The position numbers and the translations under genes are program-made. 35,560 nt of DNA from positions 1 through 35,560 of the forward strand of contig JANEMA010000015.1 of the NCBI GenBank assembly GCA_024510845.1, given 5' to 3'. This DNA comes from Gammaproteobacteria bacterium (GTDB lineage Bacteria; Pseudomonadota; Gammaproteobacteria; Chromatiales; Chromatiaceae). Shown in pieces: positions 15,158 to 25,513 of the stretch. Below the pieces are notes generated by a model that saw only the letters and a list, made by a program, of their open reading frames with translations, searched no databases and was not told where the DNA came from. Numbering within the stretch: position 1 is the first letter of the stretch; the number at the start of each line of letters is the position of its first letter.

Positions 15158-17098
15158 TTGAACGACATGACAAAGAATATCGTGCTGTGGGTAGTCATCG
15201 CGGTAGTGTTGATGGCCGTCTTCAACAGCTTCAACGTGCCCCGATCGAATGTGCCGGAACTGTCGTATTCGCATTTCGTCGAAGAGGTGAAGAACCACAA
15301 TGTTGCCTCGGTAACGCTGGTGGAGAACGGCCGTTCCACCATAATTACCGGCAAGACCACATCAGGATCGCGTTTTACCACGATCGCACCGCACGACATC
15401 TGGCTGGTATCCGACCTGTTGGCCAACAATGTCGATTTCCGGGTGAAGAAGGCCGAGGAACCCTCCATCCTGTGGCAGGTTCTGATCAACTGGTTCCCGC
15501 TGTTCATCCTCATTGGCCTGTGGATCTTCTTCATGCGGCAGATGCAGGGTGGAGGTGCCGGGCGCGGTGCCATGTCCTTCGGCAAGAGCAAGGCGCGCAT
15601 GCTCACCGAAGACCAGGTCAAGGTGACTTTCGCCGATGTTGCCGGTTGTGAGGAGGCCAAGGAAGATGTCAAGGAGCTGGTGGACTTCCTGCGTGAGCCG
15701 GCCAAGTTCCAGAAACTGGGTGGCAAGCCTCCCAAGGGCGTGCTCATGGTCGGTCCTCCCGGTACCGGCAAGACACTGCTGGCACGCGCTATCGCCGGCG
15801 AGGCAAAGGTGCCCTTTTTCACCATTTCGGGTTCCGATTTTGTCGAGATGTTCGTCGGTGTCGGTGCCTCGCGTGTGCGCGACATGTTCGAGCAGGCCAA
15901 GAAGCACGCCCCTTGCATCATTTTCATCGACGAGATCGACGCGGTCGGCAGGCACCGTGGTGCGGGTCTGGGAGGCGGTCATGACGAGCGCGAGCAGACG
16001 TTGAACCAGCTGCTGGTCGAGATGGACGGTTTCGAGGGAAACGAGGGGGTGATCGTGATCGCTGCCACCAACCGTCCCGATGTGCTCGATCCCGCGCTGC
16101 TGCGCCCGGGTCGGTTCGATCGTCAGGTGGTGGTCGGTCTGCCCGACATCCTGGGTCGTGGGCAGATCCTCAAAGTGCACCTGCGTAAGGTGCCTATGGC
16201 CGACGATGTCGACCCCAGTGTCATCGCGCGGGGTACTCCTGGTTTCTCGGGCGCTGATCTGGCCAATTTGGTAAACGAGGCGGCACTGTTCGCAGCGCGC
16301 GCCAACAAGCGCCGAGTGGATATGGAAGACATGGAAAAGGCCAAGGACAAAATCATGATGGGCGCAGAGCGCAAGTCCATGGTCATGAAGAAGGATGAAA
16401 AGAGGCTCACTGCCTACCATGAGGCAGGGCATGCCATCGTGGGGCTCAAGGTGCCTGCGCACGACCCGGTGTACAAGGTGAGTATCATCCCGCGAGGCCG
16501 CGCGCTGGGCGTTACCATGTTTCTCCCGGAGGAGGACCGCTACAGCCACAGCAAAGAGCACCTCGAGAGCCAGATCTCCAGTTTGTTCGGCGGGCGGATT
16601 GCCGAGGAGCTGATTTTTGGTATGGAGAATGTCACCACCGGTGCCTCCAATGATATTCAGCGTGCCACGGAGATCGCGCGCAATATGGTCACCAAGTGGG
16701 GGTTGTCCGAGCGCTTGGGGCCGTTGGCCTACGGCGAGGATGAGGGCGAGGTGTTCCTTGGCCGTTCGGTCACTCAGCACAAGGCACTTTCCGATGAGAC
16801 TGCGCACGTGATCGATGAGGAGCTCCGTGCCATCATCGATCGCAACTATGAGCGCTCCGAATCCATTTTGCGTGAGTACATGGACAAGCTGCACGCCATG
16901 GCCGATGCGTTGATGAAGTACGAAACCATCGACAGCGAGCAGATCCGCGACATCATGGAAGGCCGTGATCCGCGTCCGCCTGCGGGCTGGGGCGATACTC
17001 CGGACTCCGGTTCTCCCGGGGGCGGGGCTGTCGCGACCGGTGACGAAGCGCAGCCCAGGAAGGACGGCCCGCTGGGCGATCCTGCGGGACAGCACTGA
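15158..17098 (+). CDS. ftsH: ATP-dependent zinc metalloprotease FtsH
   Basis: The 646-residue membrane protease degrades misfolded membrane proteins and regulators such as LpxC and sigma32 in E. coli. It has membrane helices at about 8-23 and 107-125 flanking a periplasmic domain, then the AAA module with Walker A GPPGTGKT (199-206), Walker B IIFIDEID (254-261) and the second region of homology ([18 protein letters not shown]). The peptidase has zinc site HEAGH (421-425) and Asp499. The C-terminal tail (about 610-646) is Gly/Pro-rich. The start is probably TTG at 15158: AGAGG lies nine bases ahead of it but 18 ahead of the next ATG (15167). Confidence 0.96.
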   Translation: MNDMTKNIVLWVVIAVVLMAVFNSFNVPRSNVPELSYSHFVEEVKNHNVASVTLVENGRSTIITGKTTSGSRFTTIAPHDIWLVSDLLANNVDFRVKKAEEPSILWQVLINWFPLFILIGLWIFFMRQMQGGGAGRGAMSFGKSKARMLTEDQVKVTFADVAGCEEAKEDVKELVDFLREPAKFQKLGGKPPKGVLMVGPPGTGKTLLARAIAGEAKVPFFTISGSDFVEMFVGVGASRVRDMFEQAKKHAPCIIFIDEIDAVGRHRGAGLGGGHDEREQTLNQLLVEMDGFEGNEGVIVIAATNRPDVLDPALLRPGRFDRQVVVGLPDILGRGQILKVHLRKVPMADDVDPSVIARGTPGFSGADLANLVNEAALFAARANKRRVDMEDMEKAKDKIMMGAERKSMVMKKDEKRLTAYHEAGHAIVGLKVPAHDPVYKVSIIPRGRALGVTMFLPEEDRYSHSKEHLESQISSLFGGRIAEELIFGMENVTTGASNDIQRATEIARNMVTKWGLSERLGPLAYGEDEGEVFLGRSVTQHKALSDETAHVIDEELRAIIDRNYERSESILREYMDKLHAMADALMKYETIDSEQIRDIMEGRDPRPPAGWGDTPDSGSPGGGAVATGDEAQPRKDGPLGDPAGQH

Positions 17099-17150
17099 GA
17101 TGACGAGATCGGGGTAACCCGGCCTCGAGTATCGGAGGAGGTGGTGCCTC

Positions 17151-17996
17151 ATGCCCCGGCTCGATCTTTCCGTTCCCTGCATCATGGGGATACTTAATGT
17201 CACACCTGATTCCTTTTCGGATGGGGGGCGCTACAACCGTCTGGATGCAGCCCTGCATCACGCTGAAAGAATGGTGGTCGATGGTGCTGATATCCTCGAT
17301 GTAGGGGGGGAATCCACACGCCCGGGTGCGAAACCGGTGAGCGAGGCAGAGGAACTCGACAGGGTGATCCCGGTGATCGAGGCGCTGAGTGTGCGCTTCG
17401 ACACGCAGGTCTCGATCGACACCAGCAAGCCCATGGTCATGCGTGAAGCGGTGGCCGCTGGTGCCGGCATGATCAATGACGTCAACGCCTTGCGCGCCGA
17501 AGGTGCCGTGGCGGTGGTTGCCGATGTTGGCGTGCCTGTGTGCCTGATGCATATGCAAGGCGAGCCGCGTACCATGCAGCGTTCTCCTCGCTACCATGAC
17601 GTGGTAACCGATGTGCGCGATTTCCTGCTCGAACGCGCCAGGGCCTGTGAGGAAGCGGGAATCCGGCGCCAGGCCATCGTGCTTGATCCGGGCTTCGGTT
17701 TTGGCAAGGCGCTCGACCACAATCTGGAACTGTTACGGCAGTTGCCGGTGTTGTGCGCCACCGGATACCCGGTACTGGTCGGCATTTCGCGCAAGTCCAT
17801 GATCGGTGCGCTCACCGGGCGCGGAGTCGAGGGCCGGTTGGCCGGCAGTCTGGCCGCGGCGTTGCTGGCACTGGAGGGTGGGGCGCGTATCCTGCGCGTA
17901 CATGACGTGGCCGAGACGCGCGACGTGTTGCGCGTCTCGGCGGCGGTATGTGAGTGGCACGGGACTGGAGAAGGTGGCAAAGGAGAATCGAAGTAA
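17151..17996 (+). CDS. folP: Dihydropteroate synthase
   Basis: The 281-residue enzyme condenses p-aminobenzoate with dihydropterin pyrophosphate in folate synthesis; it is the sulfonamide target. The TIM-barrel motifs are in place: [15 protein letters not shown] near the start, [37 protein letters not shown] and [19 protein letters not shown] lies about ten bases before the ATG at 17151. It sits 52 bases after ftsH and two bases before glmM, in the conserved ftsH-folP-glmM order. Confidence 0.96.
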   Translation: MPRLDLSVPCIMGILNVTPDSFSDGGRYNRLDAALHHAERMVVDGADILDVGGESTRPGAKPVSEAEELDRVIPVIEALSVRFDTQVSIDTSKPMVMREAVAAGAGMINDVNALRAEGAVAVVADVGVPVCLMHMQGEPRTMQRSPRYHDVVTDVRDFLLERARACEEAGIRRQAIVLDPGFGFGKALDHNLELLRQLPVLCATGYPVLVGISRKSMIGALTGRGVEGRLAGSLAAALLALEGGARILRVHDVAETRDVLRVSAAVCEWHGTGEGGKGESK

Positions 17997-17998
17997 TC

Positions 17999-19354
17999 AT
18001 GGGTAGGCGCCATTTCGGGACCGATGGGGTTCGTGGACGGGTGGGGGAGTGGCCCATCACCCCCGAGTTCGTGCTCAAGTTGGGCTGGGCTGCCGGCAAG
18101 GTGCTCGGTGGTGGCGAGGGCGGCAAGGTACTGATTGGCAAGGATACCCGGATCTCGGGTTACCTGTTCGAATCGGCGTTGGAGGCGGGGCTCACCGCTG
18201 CCGGGGTGCATACCCGAATGCTCGGCCCCATGCCCACGCCGGGCATCGCCTATCTTACCCGCACCTTGCATGCCGATGCCGGTATCGTCATCAGTGCTTC
18301 ACACAACCCGCACCACGACAACGGCATCAAGTTTTTCTCGTCATCCGGCCAGAAGCTGCCCGATGCGGTAGAGGCCAAGATCGAGGCCATGATCGAACAG
18401 CCCATGGACTCGGTCAGCTCCGAGCGCTTGGGCAAGGTACGTCGTCTGGAGGACGCACGTGGCCGCTACATCGAGTTCTGCAAGGCCACCATCCCTTCGC
18501 GCATGAATTTCCAGGGGCTAAAGATCGTGGTGGACTGTGCGCACGGTGCGACCTATCACATTGCACCCGACGTATTCGAGGAACTCGGTGCCGAAGTGGT
18601 CGCCATCGGCGTACAGCCGGATGGGCTCAATATCAACGATGGCTGTGGCGCCACCGCCCCCGAGGCCGTGCGGGCCGCAGTGCTCGAGCATGGTGCCGAT
18701 CTGGGAATTGCGCTCGATGGTGATGGTGACCGCCTGATCATGGTCGATCATCGGGGATGTATCCGGGATGGCGACGACATCCTCTATGTCCTCGCCTGTT
18801 CGCGTTGCCGCAGCGGTGAAATGATCGGCGAGGTAGTGGGCACCCTGATGACCAATCTGGGGCTGGAACTGGCGCTGCGCGCGCAGGGTGTCGGCTTGTA
18901 CCGGGTCAAGGTCGGTGACCGTCACATCATGGAACACCTCGTGGACGAGGGCTGGTTGCTTGGTGGTGAGCCATCGGGGCACATCATCTGCCTCGATCGC
19001 ACCACCACTGGCGACGGTATCGTCTCGGCACTACAGGTACTCGCCGAGATGCGCGAGACCGGCCAGTCGTTGGCCAAGTTGTGTGAAGGTGTGGAGAAGT
19101 TTCCGCAGGTGCTGGTGAATGTGAAACTGGGTGAATGCCCGGCTGCTGTCATCCTGGAATCCTCGGCGGTGAATGCGGCGCTGGCCGAGGCAGAACGGCG
19201 CATGATGAATGGTGAGGGCCGCGTGTTGCTGCGCCCTTCCGGAACCGAACCGTTGATGCGCGTGATGGTCGAAGGGCGTGATCCCGAACTGGTGCGCGAG
19301 ATGGCTGACAGCATTGCCGACGAAGTGTGTGGAGTCTGCGGTGGCGGTCATTGA
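17999..19354 (+). CDS. glmM: Phosphoglucosamine mutase
   Basis: The 451-residue enzyme converts glucosamine-6-phosphate to glucosamine-1-phosphate on the way to UDP-GlcNAc for peptidoglycan and lipopolysaccharide. It has the phosphoserine loop VISASHNP with Ser101 (E. coli Ser102), the magnesium loop DGDGDR (240-245), the sugar-binding GGEPSGH and the phosphate-binding [11 protein letters not shown]. The frame extends into folP, but the family start [13 protein letters not shown] fixes ATG 17999, two bases after the folP stop. Confidence 0.96.
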   Translation: MGRRHFGTDGVRGRVGEWPITPEFVLKLGWAAGKVLGGGEGGKVLIGKDTRISGYLFESALEAGLTAAGVHTRMLGPMPTPGIAYLTRTLHADAGIVISASHNPHHDNGIKFFSSSGQKLPDAVEAKIEAMIEQPMDSVSSERLGKVRRLEDARGRYIEFCKATIPSRMNFQGLKIVVDCAHGATYHIAPDVFEELGAEVVAIGVQPDGLNINDGCGATAPEAVRAAVLEHGADLGIALDGDGDRLIMVDHRGCIRDGDDILYVLACSRCRSGEMIGEVVGTLMTNLGLELALRAQGVGLYRVKVGDRHIMEHLVDEGWLLGGEPSGHIICLDRTTTGDGIVSALQVLAEMRETGQSLAKLCEGVEKFPQVLVNVKLGECPAAVILESSAVNAALAEAERRMMNGEGRVLLRPSGTEPLMRVMVEGRDPELVREMADSIADEVCGVCGGGH

Positions 19355-19420
19355 TTCAATCGAGGCTAGCCGGTAAAGTACGCCGCCTGATTTGAACGGG
19401 CTTGAAACAGGGGTAGGGCC

Positions 19421-20176
19421 ATGCGACAGCCACTGGTTGCCGGAAACTGGAAAATGAATGGCTCGCGCGCGAGCATCCATGAACTGCTCGATGGCGTGAA
19501 GGTTGGTATGAGCGAGGTGAAGACAGCCGAGGTGGCAGTGTGTTCACCACATATCTTCCTGTGTGACGTACAGCAGCAGCTTGATGGCAGTACTGTCGCT
19601 TGGGGCGGGCAGGATATCTCGGTATACGAGTCCGGTGCCTACACCGGGGAGACTGCTGGCAGTATGCTCGCCGAGTTCGGTTGCAAATATGTCATCATCG
19701 GTCATTCCGAACGCCGTACCTGCCATGGCGAGACCGATCAGGTGGTCGCCGAGAAGTTCGTCGTTGCGCGCAAGGCCGGGTTGGTGCCCATTCTGTGCAT
19801 CGGCGAGACACTGGAAGAACGTGAGTCGGGCACCACCGAAGAGGTGGTGGGTCGCCAGATCGATGCCGTGGTTACCCATTGTGGCGTGGAGATGCTGGGT
19901 GAGGGGGTGGTCGCCTACGAGCCGGTCTGGGCTATCGGTACCGGCAAGACCGCATCTCCGGAGCAGGCGCAGGAAGTACATGCCTTCATCCGTGGCCGTA
20001 TTGCTGCGGCGAGCCTCTTGGTGGCCGGGGAGTTACGTATCCTATATGGTGGGAGCATGAATCCGGGTAATGCCGCGAAGTTGCTGGCGCAGCCGGACAT
20101 CGATGGGGGACTGATCGGTGGCGCCTCGCTGAAGGCTGAAGATTTTCTGGCCGTCGCCATCGCGGCAAACGCCTGA
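19421..20176 (+). CDS. tpiA: Triosephosphate isomerase
   Basis: The 251-residue TIM-barrel enzyme interconverts dihydroxyacetone phosphate and glyceraldehyde-3-phosphate. The active residues are all present: Lys11 (AGNWKMN), His95 (IIGHSERR) and Glu167 ([14 protein letters not shown]), with the phosphate-binding YGGSMNPGN and GGLIGGASL at the end. A GGGGTAGGG ribosome site precedes the ATG. tpiA between glmM and secG is a common order outside the enterics, so it is probably part of the ftsH-secG operon. Confidence 0.97.
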   Translation: MRQPLVAGNWKMNGSRASIHELLDGVKVGMSEVKTAEVAVCSPHIFLCDVQQQLDGSTVAWGGQDISVYESGAYTGETAGSMLAEFGCKYVIIGHSERRTCHGETDQVVAEKFVVARKAGLVPILCIGETLEERESGTTEEVVGRQIDAVVTHCGVEMLGEGVVAYEPVWAIGTGKTASPEQAQEVHAFIRGRIAAASLLVAGELRILYGGSMNPGNAAKLLAQPDIDGGLIGGASLKAEDFLAVAIAANA

Positions 20177-20205
20177 GTCAGGTACGTGTAGCAAGAGACA
20201 GCATC

Positions 20206-20613
20206 ATGGAAACCGTACTCGTTGTCATTCATCTGCTGCTGGCTATCGGCTTGGTCGGCCTGGTATTGATTCAGCATGGCAAGGGAGCGGACATGGGCGC
20301 CGCCTTCGGTTCCGGTGCCTCGGCCACCGTGTTTGGTTCCGCGGGCGCCGGCAACTTTCTCAGCCGTACCACGGCCGTTATGGCAGCACTGTTTTTCCTC
20401 ACCAGCCTGGCGCTGGCGTGGTTTGCCATGCAGAAGGGGGGGCAGGACTCGCTGATCGAAAAGCAGGTCGTGGCGCCGCCGGTGGCTGTCGAGCAGTCGG
20501 TGCCGACCGATCTGCCCGAGGTGGTCCCGACGGCGGTGCTGGACGAGGAGTTGCCGGTGGTTCCTGAACCAGCAGCCAAGGGTGACCTGCCCGCAGTGCC
20601 GGGGCGACAGTAG
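20206..20613 (+). CDS. secG: Protein-export membrane protein SecG
   Basis: SecG of the SecYEG translocon, 135 residues. Two membrane helices (about 2-22 and 50-72) flank a conserved cytoplasmic loop, [19 protein letters not shown], typical of SecG. The C-terminal tail from about residue 78 is acidic and rich in Pro and Val ([15 protein letters not shown] and on) and is longer than in E. coli SecG (110 residues). It starts 29 bases after tpiA and ends 11 bases before the tRNA, as in E. coli where secG precedes leuU. Confidence 0.93.
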   Translation: METVLVVIHLLLAIGLVGLVLIQHGKGADMGAAFGSGASATVFGSAGAGNFLSRTTAVMAALFFLTSLALAWFAMQKGGQDSLIEKQVVAPPVAVEQSVPTDLPEVVPTAVLDEELPVVPEPAAKGDLPAVPGRQ

Positions 20614-20624
20614 TGATCGTATTT

Positions 20625-20709
20625 GCCGAAGTGGTGGAATTGGTAGACACGCTATCTTGAGGGGGTAGTGGTGAAAGCCGTGCCGGTTCGAGTCCGGCCT
20701 TCGGCACCA
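20625..20709 (+). tRNA. leuU: tRNA-Leu (GAG)
   Basis: A complete class II tRNA: acceptor GCCGAAG pairs with CTTCGGC, and the CCA end is encoded (20707-20709). D arm GGTGGAATTGGTAGACAC; anticodon stem CTATC/GGTAG with loop TTGAGGG, anticodon GAG at 20659-20661; short variable arm with GGTGAAAGCC; T arm GCCGG-TTCGAGT-CCGGC. It reads CTC/CTT leucine codons. The place after secG matches E. coli leuU. Confidence 0.96.
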
Positions 20710-20715
20710 TAATTG

Positions 20716-20753
20716 ACGGTATTTGGCCCGCAAGAAGTCGATACCGTTTTTTT
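20716..20753 (+). terminator. Rho-independent terminator after tRNA-Leu
   Basis: ACGGTAT (20716-20722) pairs with ATACCGT (20741-20747) and is followed at once by a run of seven T (20747-20753). It lies seven bases beyond the tRNA and should end the ftsH-to-tRNA transcript before the nuo promoter. Confidence 0.8.
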
Positions 20754-20803
20754 GTGCCTGATAAAACATATAAAAATCAATAAGTTGAGATATGGATGAA
20801 GAT

Positions 20804-20832
20804 TTGACAGGGAGGAGCATGCCCGATACTCT
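20804..20832 (+). promoter_or_regulatory. Sigma70-like promoter of the nuo operon
   Basis: TTGACA (20804-20809), a 17-base spacer and TACTCT (20827-20832) form a good -35/-10 pair. It lies after the terminator and about 60 bases before nuoA, in an AT-rich stretch. Confidence 0.65.
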
Positions 20833-20894
20833 TGGCCTCGGCTCTATATCCGATCACATAACGATAAATTGAAATCGAGGGGAGGGCTGCCCGG

Positions 20895-21251
20895 ATGTTG
20901 GAGAACTATTTTCCCATTCTGATCTTCCTTGCAGTCGGTCTGTTCGTGGGCGTTTCCGCCATTGGTATTGGTTTCGTCCTCTCTCCACATCACCCCGACA
21001 GCGAAAAGCTCTCGCCCTATGAGTGCGGTTTCGAGGCCTTCGAGGATTCGCGCATGAAGTTCGACGTGCGCTACTATCTCGTGGCCATCCTGTTCATCAT
21101 CTTCGATCTGGAGATCGCCTTCTTCTTTCCATGGGCGGTAGTGCTCGACCAGATCGGCTGGACCGGTTTCTGGGTCATGATGTTGTTCCTCGGGGTGCTG
21201 GTCGTTGGTTTCATCTACGAATGGAAGAAGGGGGCGCTGGAATGGGAGTAG
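20895..21251 (+). CDS. nuoA: NADH-quinone oxidoreductase subunit A
   Basis: The 118-residue membrane subunit of complex I has three helices (about 6-26, 62-82, 90-110). The conserved loop [22 protein letters not shown] (cysteine in YECG) connects the membrane arm to the Q site. It is the first gene of the fourteen-gene nuo operon, with a strong GAGGGGAGGG about ten bases before the ATG. Its end overlaps nuoB by ten bases. Confidence 0.96.
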   Translation: MLENYFPILIFLAVGLFVGVSAIGIGFVLSPHHPDSEKLSPYECGFEAFEDSRMKFDVRYYLVAILFIIFDLEIAFFFPWAVVLDQIGWTGFWVMMLFLGVLVVGFIYEWKKGALEWE

Positions 21252-21718
21252 AGGGTATCCTGGAGAAGGGATTCGTCACGACCACGGCCGATAAGCTCAT
21301 CAACTGGGCGCGCACCGGCTCCATGTGGCCCATGACTTTTGGATTGGCTTGTTGCGCGGTGGAGATGATGCACTCGGCGGCCTCGCGTTACGATCTGGAT
21401 CGCTTCGGCATCATCTTTCGTCCCAGCCCGCGCCAGTCGGATGTGATGATCGTGGCAGGCACCCTGGTCAACAAGATGGCTCCGGCGCTACGCAAGGTGT
21501 ACGACCAGATGGCCGCACCGCGCTGGGTGATTTCCATGGGCTCTTGTGCCAACGGGGGTGGTTACTACCACTATTCGTACTCGGTGGTACGTGGTTGCGA
21601 CCGCATCGTGCCGGTAGACATCTATGTGCCGGGCTGTCCGCCTACTGCCGAGGCGCTGCTCTATGGCATCATTCAGTTGCAGAACAAGATCCGCCGCACC
21701 AATACCATTGCTCGCTGA
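21242..21718 (+). CDS. nuoB: NADH-quinone oxidoreductase subunit B
   Basis: The 158-residue peripheral-arm subunit carries cluster N2, the last iron-sulfur centre before quinone. The ligands are Cys37-Cys38 (GLACCAVEM), Cys102 (GSCANGG) and Cys132 (VPGCPPTAE). The open frame runs further upstream inside nuoA, but the ATG at 21242 overlapping the nuoA stop gives the short family N-terminus. It is shorter than E. coli NuoB (220), in line with the short type of many bacteria. Confidence 0.95.
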   Translation: MGVEGILEKGFVTTTADKLINWARTGSMWPMTFGLACCAVEMMHSAASRYDLDRFGIIFRPSPRQSDVMIVAGTLVNKMAPALRKVYDQMAAPRWVISMGSCANGGGYYHYSYSVVRGCDRIVPVDIYVPGCPPTAEALLYGIIQLQNKIRRTNTIAR

Positions 21719-21749
21719 GTACGCAGGCAACGAAAGAGATCGTGACCCC

Positions 21750-22454
21750 ATGAGTCCAGAAGAACGATTGGAGGAACTGCAAGATGCGCTCGAAGAGCTG
21801 CTCGATGACTTCGAGGGCTGTTCGTGGCGTACCGAGTACGGCGAGCTGACGCTAACGGTACCGCGTGAGGACCTGCTCGGGGTGATGCGTATCCTGCGTA
21901 CCCGTACACCGGTTGCCATGGAGCAGTGTATCGACGTCTGTGGTGTGGATTATGCCGCTTACGGCCAGTCCGGGTGGGAAGTTGGAGGGGTACCCAATGT
22001 CGATTTCGAGTGGGGTGTCACACCTGTTCGTTCCGGGTTGGACCCGGCAAACCGTTTTGCCGTGGTCTATCACCTGTTGTCTCTGACGCATAATGTACGT
22101 ATGCGGGTCGAGGTGTTCCTCGATGCCGACCGGCCCGTAGTTGATTCGGTCACTGGCATCTGGGCCTCGGCCAACTGGTTCGAACGGGAGGCCTTCGATC
22201 TGTTCGGCATTCTCTTTGCGGGGCATCCCGATCTGCGGCGTATCCTCACTGACTACGGCTTTATCGGCCATCCCTTCCGCAAGGATTTCCCGCTGATCGG
22301 CGAGGTGGAGATGCGCTACGACCCGGAGCAGCAGCGGGTGATCTACGAGCCGGTGAGCATCGAACCGCGCACTCTGGTGCCGCGTGTGATCCGGCACGAT
22401 CTGCGTTACGAGGAAGGTCACAAGCCGGAACAGCCGGAGTCGGAGGCAGAATAA
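21750..22454 (+). CDS. nuoC: NADH-quinone oxidoreductase subunit C
   Basis: The 234-residue 30-kDa subunit is separate from NuoD; in E. coli the two are fused. The family block runs through [20 protein letters not shown] and [18 protein letters not shown]. The first 20 residues are acidic and helical ([19 protein letters not shown]). An in-frame extension into nuoB was rejected because the ATG at 21750 fits the family length. nuoD begins four bases after its stop. Confidence 0.94.
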   Translation: MSPEERLEELQDALEELLDDFEGCSWRTEYGELTLTVPREDLLGVMRILRTRTPVAMEQCIDVCGVDYAAYGQSGWEVGGVPNVDFEWGVTPVRSGLDPANRFAVVYHLLSLTHNVRMRVEVFLDADRPVVDSVTGIWASANWFEREAFDLFGILFAGHPDLRRILTDYGFIGHPFRKDFPLIGEVEMRYDPEQQRVIYEPVSIEPRTLVPRVIRHDLRYEEGHKPEQPESEAE

Positions 22455-22458
22455 AACC

Positions 22459-23712
22459 ATGGCCGAGATCCGCAACTATACCCTCAACTTCGGTCCTCAG
22501 CACCCGGCGGCGCACGGTGTGCTGCGTCTGGTGCTGGAGATGGATGGCGAGGTGATCGAGCGCGCCGACCCGCACGTCGGCCTGCTGCACCGCGGTACCG
22601 AGAAGCTGGCCGAGAGCAAGCCTTTCAACCAGTCCATCGGCTACATGGACCGCTTGGACTACGTCTCGATGATGTGCAGCGAGCACGGCTATGTGCGCGC
22701 CATCGAGAAGTTGCTGGGTATCGGGCCGCCGCCACGAGCGCAGTACATTCGCACCATGTTCGACGAGATTACGCGCCTGCTCAACCATCTCATGTGGCTG
22801 GGGACCCACGCCCTGGACGTGGGTGCGATGACCGTATTCCTGTACTGCTTCCGCGAACGTGAGGATCTGATGGATTGCTACGAGGCGGTCTCGGGTGCGC
22901 GTATGCACGCCACCTACTACCGCCCGGGCGGGGTCTACCGCGATTTGCCGGAGCAGATGACCCGCTTCGAGCCGGGACGCTTCTGCAGCGAGAAGGATGC
23001 GAAGATCCGCAACCGTGCGCGAGATGGCTCGCTGCTGGACTTCATCGAGGACTTTGCCGACCGTTTCCCGGGTTTGGTGGATGAATACGAGACTCTGCTC
23101 ACCGACAACCGCATCTGGAAGCAGCGCACAGTGGGCATTGGCGTGGTCTCCCCCGAACGTGCACGCCAGCTCGGCTTTACCGGCCCCATGCTGCGCGGCT
23201 CCGGTATCGCTTGGGATCTGCGCAAGAAGCAGCCCTATGCCGCCTACGACCAAGTCGATTTCGATATTCCGGTGGGCACCAACGGTGACTGCTACGACCG
23301 CTACCTGGTGCGGGTCGAGGAGCTGCGCCAGTCCGCGCGCATCATCAAGCAGTGCGTCGCCTGGCTGCGCCAGAACCCGGGCCCGGTGATGATCGACGAC
23401 CACAAGATCGCGCCGCCCAAGCGCGCCGAGATGAAGCAAAGCATGGAGGCCATGATCCATCACTTCAAGCTGTTCACCGAGGGCTACTGTCCGCCGGAGG
23501 GCGAGGTGTACGCTGCGGTGGAGGCCCCCAAGGGCGAGTTCGGCGTCTATCTGATCTCGGACGGCGCCAACAAGCCCTACCGCCTCAAGGTGCGCGCGCC
23601 CGGCTTCGCCCACCTGGCAGCCATGGACGAGATGGCGCGCGGCCACATGCTGGCCGACGTGGTGGCCATCATCGGCACCATGGACATCGTATTCGGGGAG
23701 ATCGACAGATGA
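22459..23712 (+). CDS. nuoD: NADH-quinone oxidoreductase subunit D
   Basis: The 417-residue 49-kDa subunit forms most of the quinone pocket together with NuoB. It has [20 protein letters not shown] near the N-terminus, [34 protein letters not shown], and the C-terminal [14 protein letters not shown]. Length matches stand-alone NuoD. The stop overlaps the nuoE start (ATGA), so translation is probably coupled. Confidence 0.97.
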   Translation: MAEIRNYTLNFGPQHPAAHGVLRLVLEMDGEVIERADPHVGLLHRGTEKLAESKPFNQSIGYMDRLDYVSMMCSEHGYVRAIEKLLGIGPPPRAQYIRTMFDEITRLLNHLMWLGTHALDVGAMTVFLYCFREREDLMDCYEAVSGARMHATYYRPGGVYRDLPEQMTRFEPGRFCSEKDAKIRNRARDGSLLDFIEDFADRFPGLVDEYETLLTDNRIWKQRTVGIGVVSPERARQLGFTGPMLRGSGIAWDLRKKQPYAAYDQVDFDIPVGTNGDCYDRYLVRVEELRQSARIIKQCVAWLRQNPGPVMIDDHKIAPPKRAEMKQSMEAMIHHFKLFTEGYCPPEGEVYAAVEAPKGEFGVYLISDGANKPYRLKVRAPGFAHLAAMDEMARGHMLADVVAIIGTMDIVFGEIDR

Positions 23713-24239
23713 GCATGCGCGCAGAGCCCATGCGGCGGGCCCAACGTTGCGAGAACAAGCACGAGCTGTTCACGCCGGAGATCCGCGCCGAGATCGACCA
23801 GTGGATCGCCAAGTACCCCGAGGAGTGGAAGCAGTCCGCCTGCATGGCCGCGCTGCGTATCGTACAGGACGCCAACGGCGGGCATCTGACCACCGGGCTG
23901 ATGGACCAGGTGGCCGACTACCTGGACATGCCGCCGATCGCAGTCTACGAGGTGGCCACCTTCTATTCCATGTACGAGCACAGGCCGGTGGGGCGCCACA
24001 AGGTCTGCCTCTGCACCAATATCTCCTGCATGCTCAACGGCTCGGACAACATCTACGAGCATCTGCGCTCGCGTCTGGGTATCGGTTTCGGCGAGGTGAC
24101 CGAGGACGGACGCTTCAGCCTCAAGGAGGTGGAATGTCTGGGCGCCTGCGGGGGCGCGCCCATGATGCAGATCGGCAACACCTATTACGAGAACCTCACC
24201 CCCGAGCTGGTGGATCAGATACTGGACGGGCTGGAGTAA
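23709..24239 (+). CDS. nuoE: NADH-quinone oxidoreductase subunit E
   Basis: The 176-residue 24-kDa subunit with the thioredoxin-like [2Fe-2S] cluster N1a. The ligands are Cys102 and Cys107 (LCTNISC) and Cys143 and Cys147 (CLGACGGAP). The N-terminal helical part has [17 protein letters not shown]. An in-frame ATG seven codons on is possible, but the start at 23709 overlaps the nuoD stop as ATGA. nuoF starts three bases after the stop. Confidence 0.95.
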   Translation: MSMRAEPMRRAQRCENKHELFTPEIRAEIDQWIAKYPEEWKQSACMAALRIVQDANGGHLTTGLMDQVADYLDMPPIAVYEVATFYSMYEHRPVGRHKVCLCTNISCMLNGSDNIYEHLRSRLGIGFGEVTEDGRFSLKEVECLGACGGAPMMQIGNTYYENLTPELVDQILDGLE

Positions 24240-24242
24240 GGC

Positions 24243-25508
24243 ATGGCCAACGAAGTCTGCTTCCGCACCCTGCACAAGGACCGGCCCTGGCGGCTGGAGA
24301 CCTATGTTTCTGAGGGTGGCTACGAGGCGCTGAAGAAGATTCTCACCGAGAAGACCCCGCAGAACGAGATCATCGAGATGGTCAAGCGCTCCGGGCTGCG
24401 CGGGCGCGGCGGCGCCGGCTTCCCCACCGGGCTGAAGTGGAGCTTCATCAACCGCGCCGCGCCGGGCGACAAGTACATCGTGTGCAACTCCGACGAGGGC
24501 GAGCCCGGCACCTTCAAGGACCGTGACATCCTGCGCTACAACCCGCACGCCCTGATCGAGGGCATGATCATCGTCGGCTACGCCATCGGCGCCACCGCGG
24601 GCTACAACTACATCCGCGGCGAGTTCTGGGAGCCCTGCGAGCGCTTCGATGCGGCCCTGGCCGAGGCGCGCGAGGCGGGCTTCCTGGGCGATAACATCCT
24701 GGGCTCCGGCTTCAGCTACGACATTCACAGTCACCTGGGTGCCGGCGCCTACATCTGCGGCGAGGAGACGGCCCTGCTGGAGTCCATCGAGGGCAAGAAG
24801 GGTCAGCCACGCTTCAAGCCGCCCTTCCCGGCGATGTTCGGCCTCTACGGCCGGCCCACGGTGATCAACAACACCGAGACACTGGCCTCCATCCCCGACA
24901 TCATCCGTCAGGGCCCCGACTGGTTCCGCGAGCTGGGGGTCGAGAACAGCGGCGGCTCCAAGCTGTTTTCCGTGTCGGGCAACGTCAACCGACCCGGCAA
25001 CTACGAGGTGTCCATGGGCACCCCCTTCGCCGAGCTGCTGGAGATGGCCGGCGGGGTGCGCGAGGGACGCCGGCTCAAGGCGGTGATCCCTGGCGGCTCC
25101 TCGGCCCCGGTGCTGCCGGGCGAGGTGATGATGGACCTGACCATGGACTACGACAGCATCCAGCAGGCCGGCTCCATGCTGGGCTCCGGGGCGGTGATCG
25201 TGATGGACGACTCCAACTGCATGGTCAAGGTGCTGGACCGCATCTCCTATTTCTACTACGAGGAGTCCTGCGGCCAGTGCACTCCCTGCCGTGAGGGCAC
25301 TGGCTGGATGCACCGGGTGGTGCACCGTATCGAGACCGGCCGCGGGAGGCCCGAGGACCTGGTTCTGCTGGACGATGTGGCCAACAAGATCATGGGACGC
25401 ACCATCTGCGCCCTCGGCGATGCTGCGGCTATGCCTGTGGCCGGTTTCGTCAAGCACTTCCGTGACGAGTTCCAGTACCACATCGACCATAAAAAGTGCA
25501 TGGTGTGA
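24243..25508 (+). CDS. nuoF: NADH-quinone oxidoreductase subunit F
   Basis: The 421-residue 51-kDa subunit binds NADH and FMN and carries [4Fe-4S] cluster N3. The nucleotide loop is [15 protein letters not shown] (54-68), the FMN region has [14 protein letters not shown], and the N3 ligands are Cys343, Cys346, Cys349 ([12 protein letters not shown]) and Cys389 (ICALGDAAA). Third codon positions here are almost all G or C, more so than in genes such as tpiA. Confidence 0.97.
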   Translation: MANEVCFRTLHKDRPWRLETYVSEGGYEALKKILTEKTPQNEIIEMVKRSGLRGRGGAGFPTGLKWSFINRAAPGDKYIVCNSDEGEPGTFKDRDILRYNPHALIEGMIIVGYAIGATAGYNYIRGEFWEPCERFDAALAEAREAGFLGDNILGSGFSYDIHSHLGAGAYICGEETALLESIEGKKGQPRFKPPFPAMFGLYGRPTVINNTETLASIPDIIRQGPDWFRELGVENSGGSKLFSVSGNVNRPGNYEVSMGTPFAELLEMAGGVREGRRLKAVIPGGSSAPVLPGEVMMDLTMDYDSIQQAGSMLGSGAVIVMDDSNCMVKVLDRISYFYYEESCGQCTPCREGTGWMHRVVHRIETGRGRPEDLVLLDDVANKIMGRTICALGDAAAMPVAGFVKHFRDEFQYHIDHKKCMV

Positions 25509-25513
25509 GCGGC

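Noticed and set aside
15362-17203. 613-codon open frame on the minus strand opposite ftsH
   Set aside because: ftsH is certain on the plus strand; the antisense product has no domain and is shadow coding.
23577-25490. 637-codon open frame on the minus strand across nuoD-nuoF
   Set aside because: It arises from high third-position GC in the nuo genes; its product is rich in Val, Ala, His and Asp repeats without recognisable domains.
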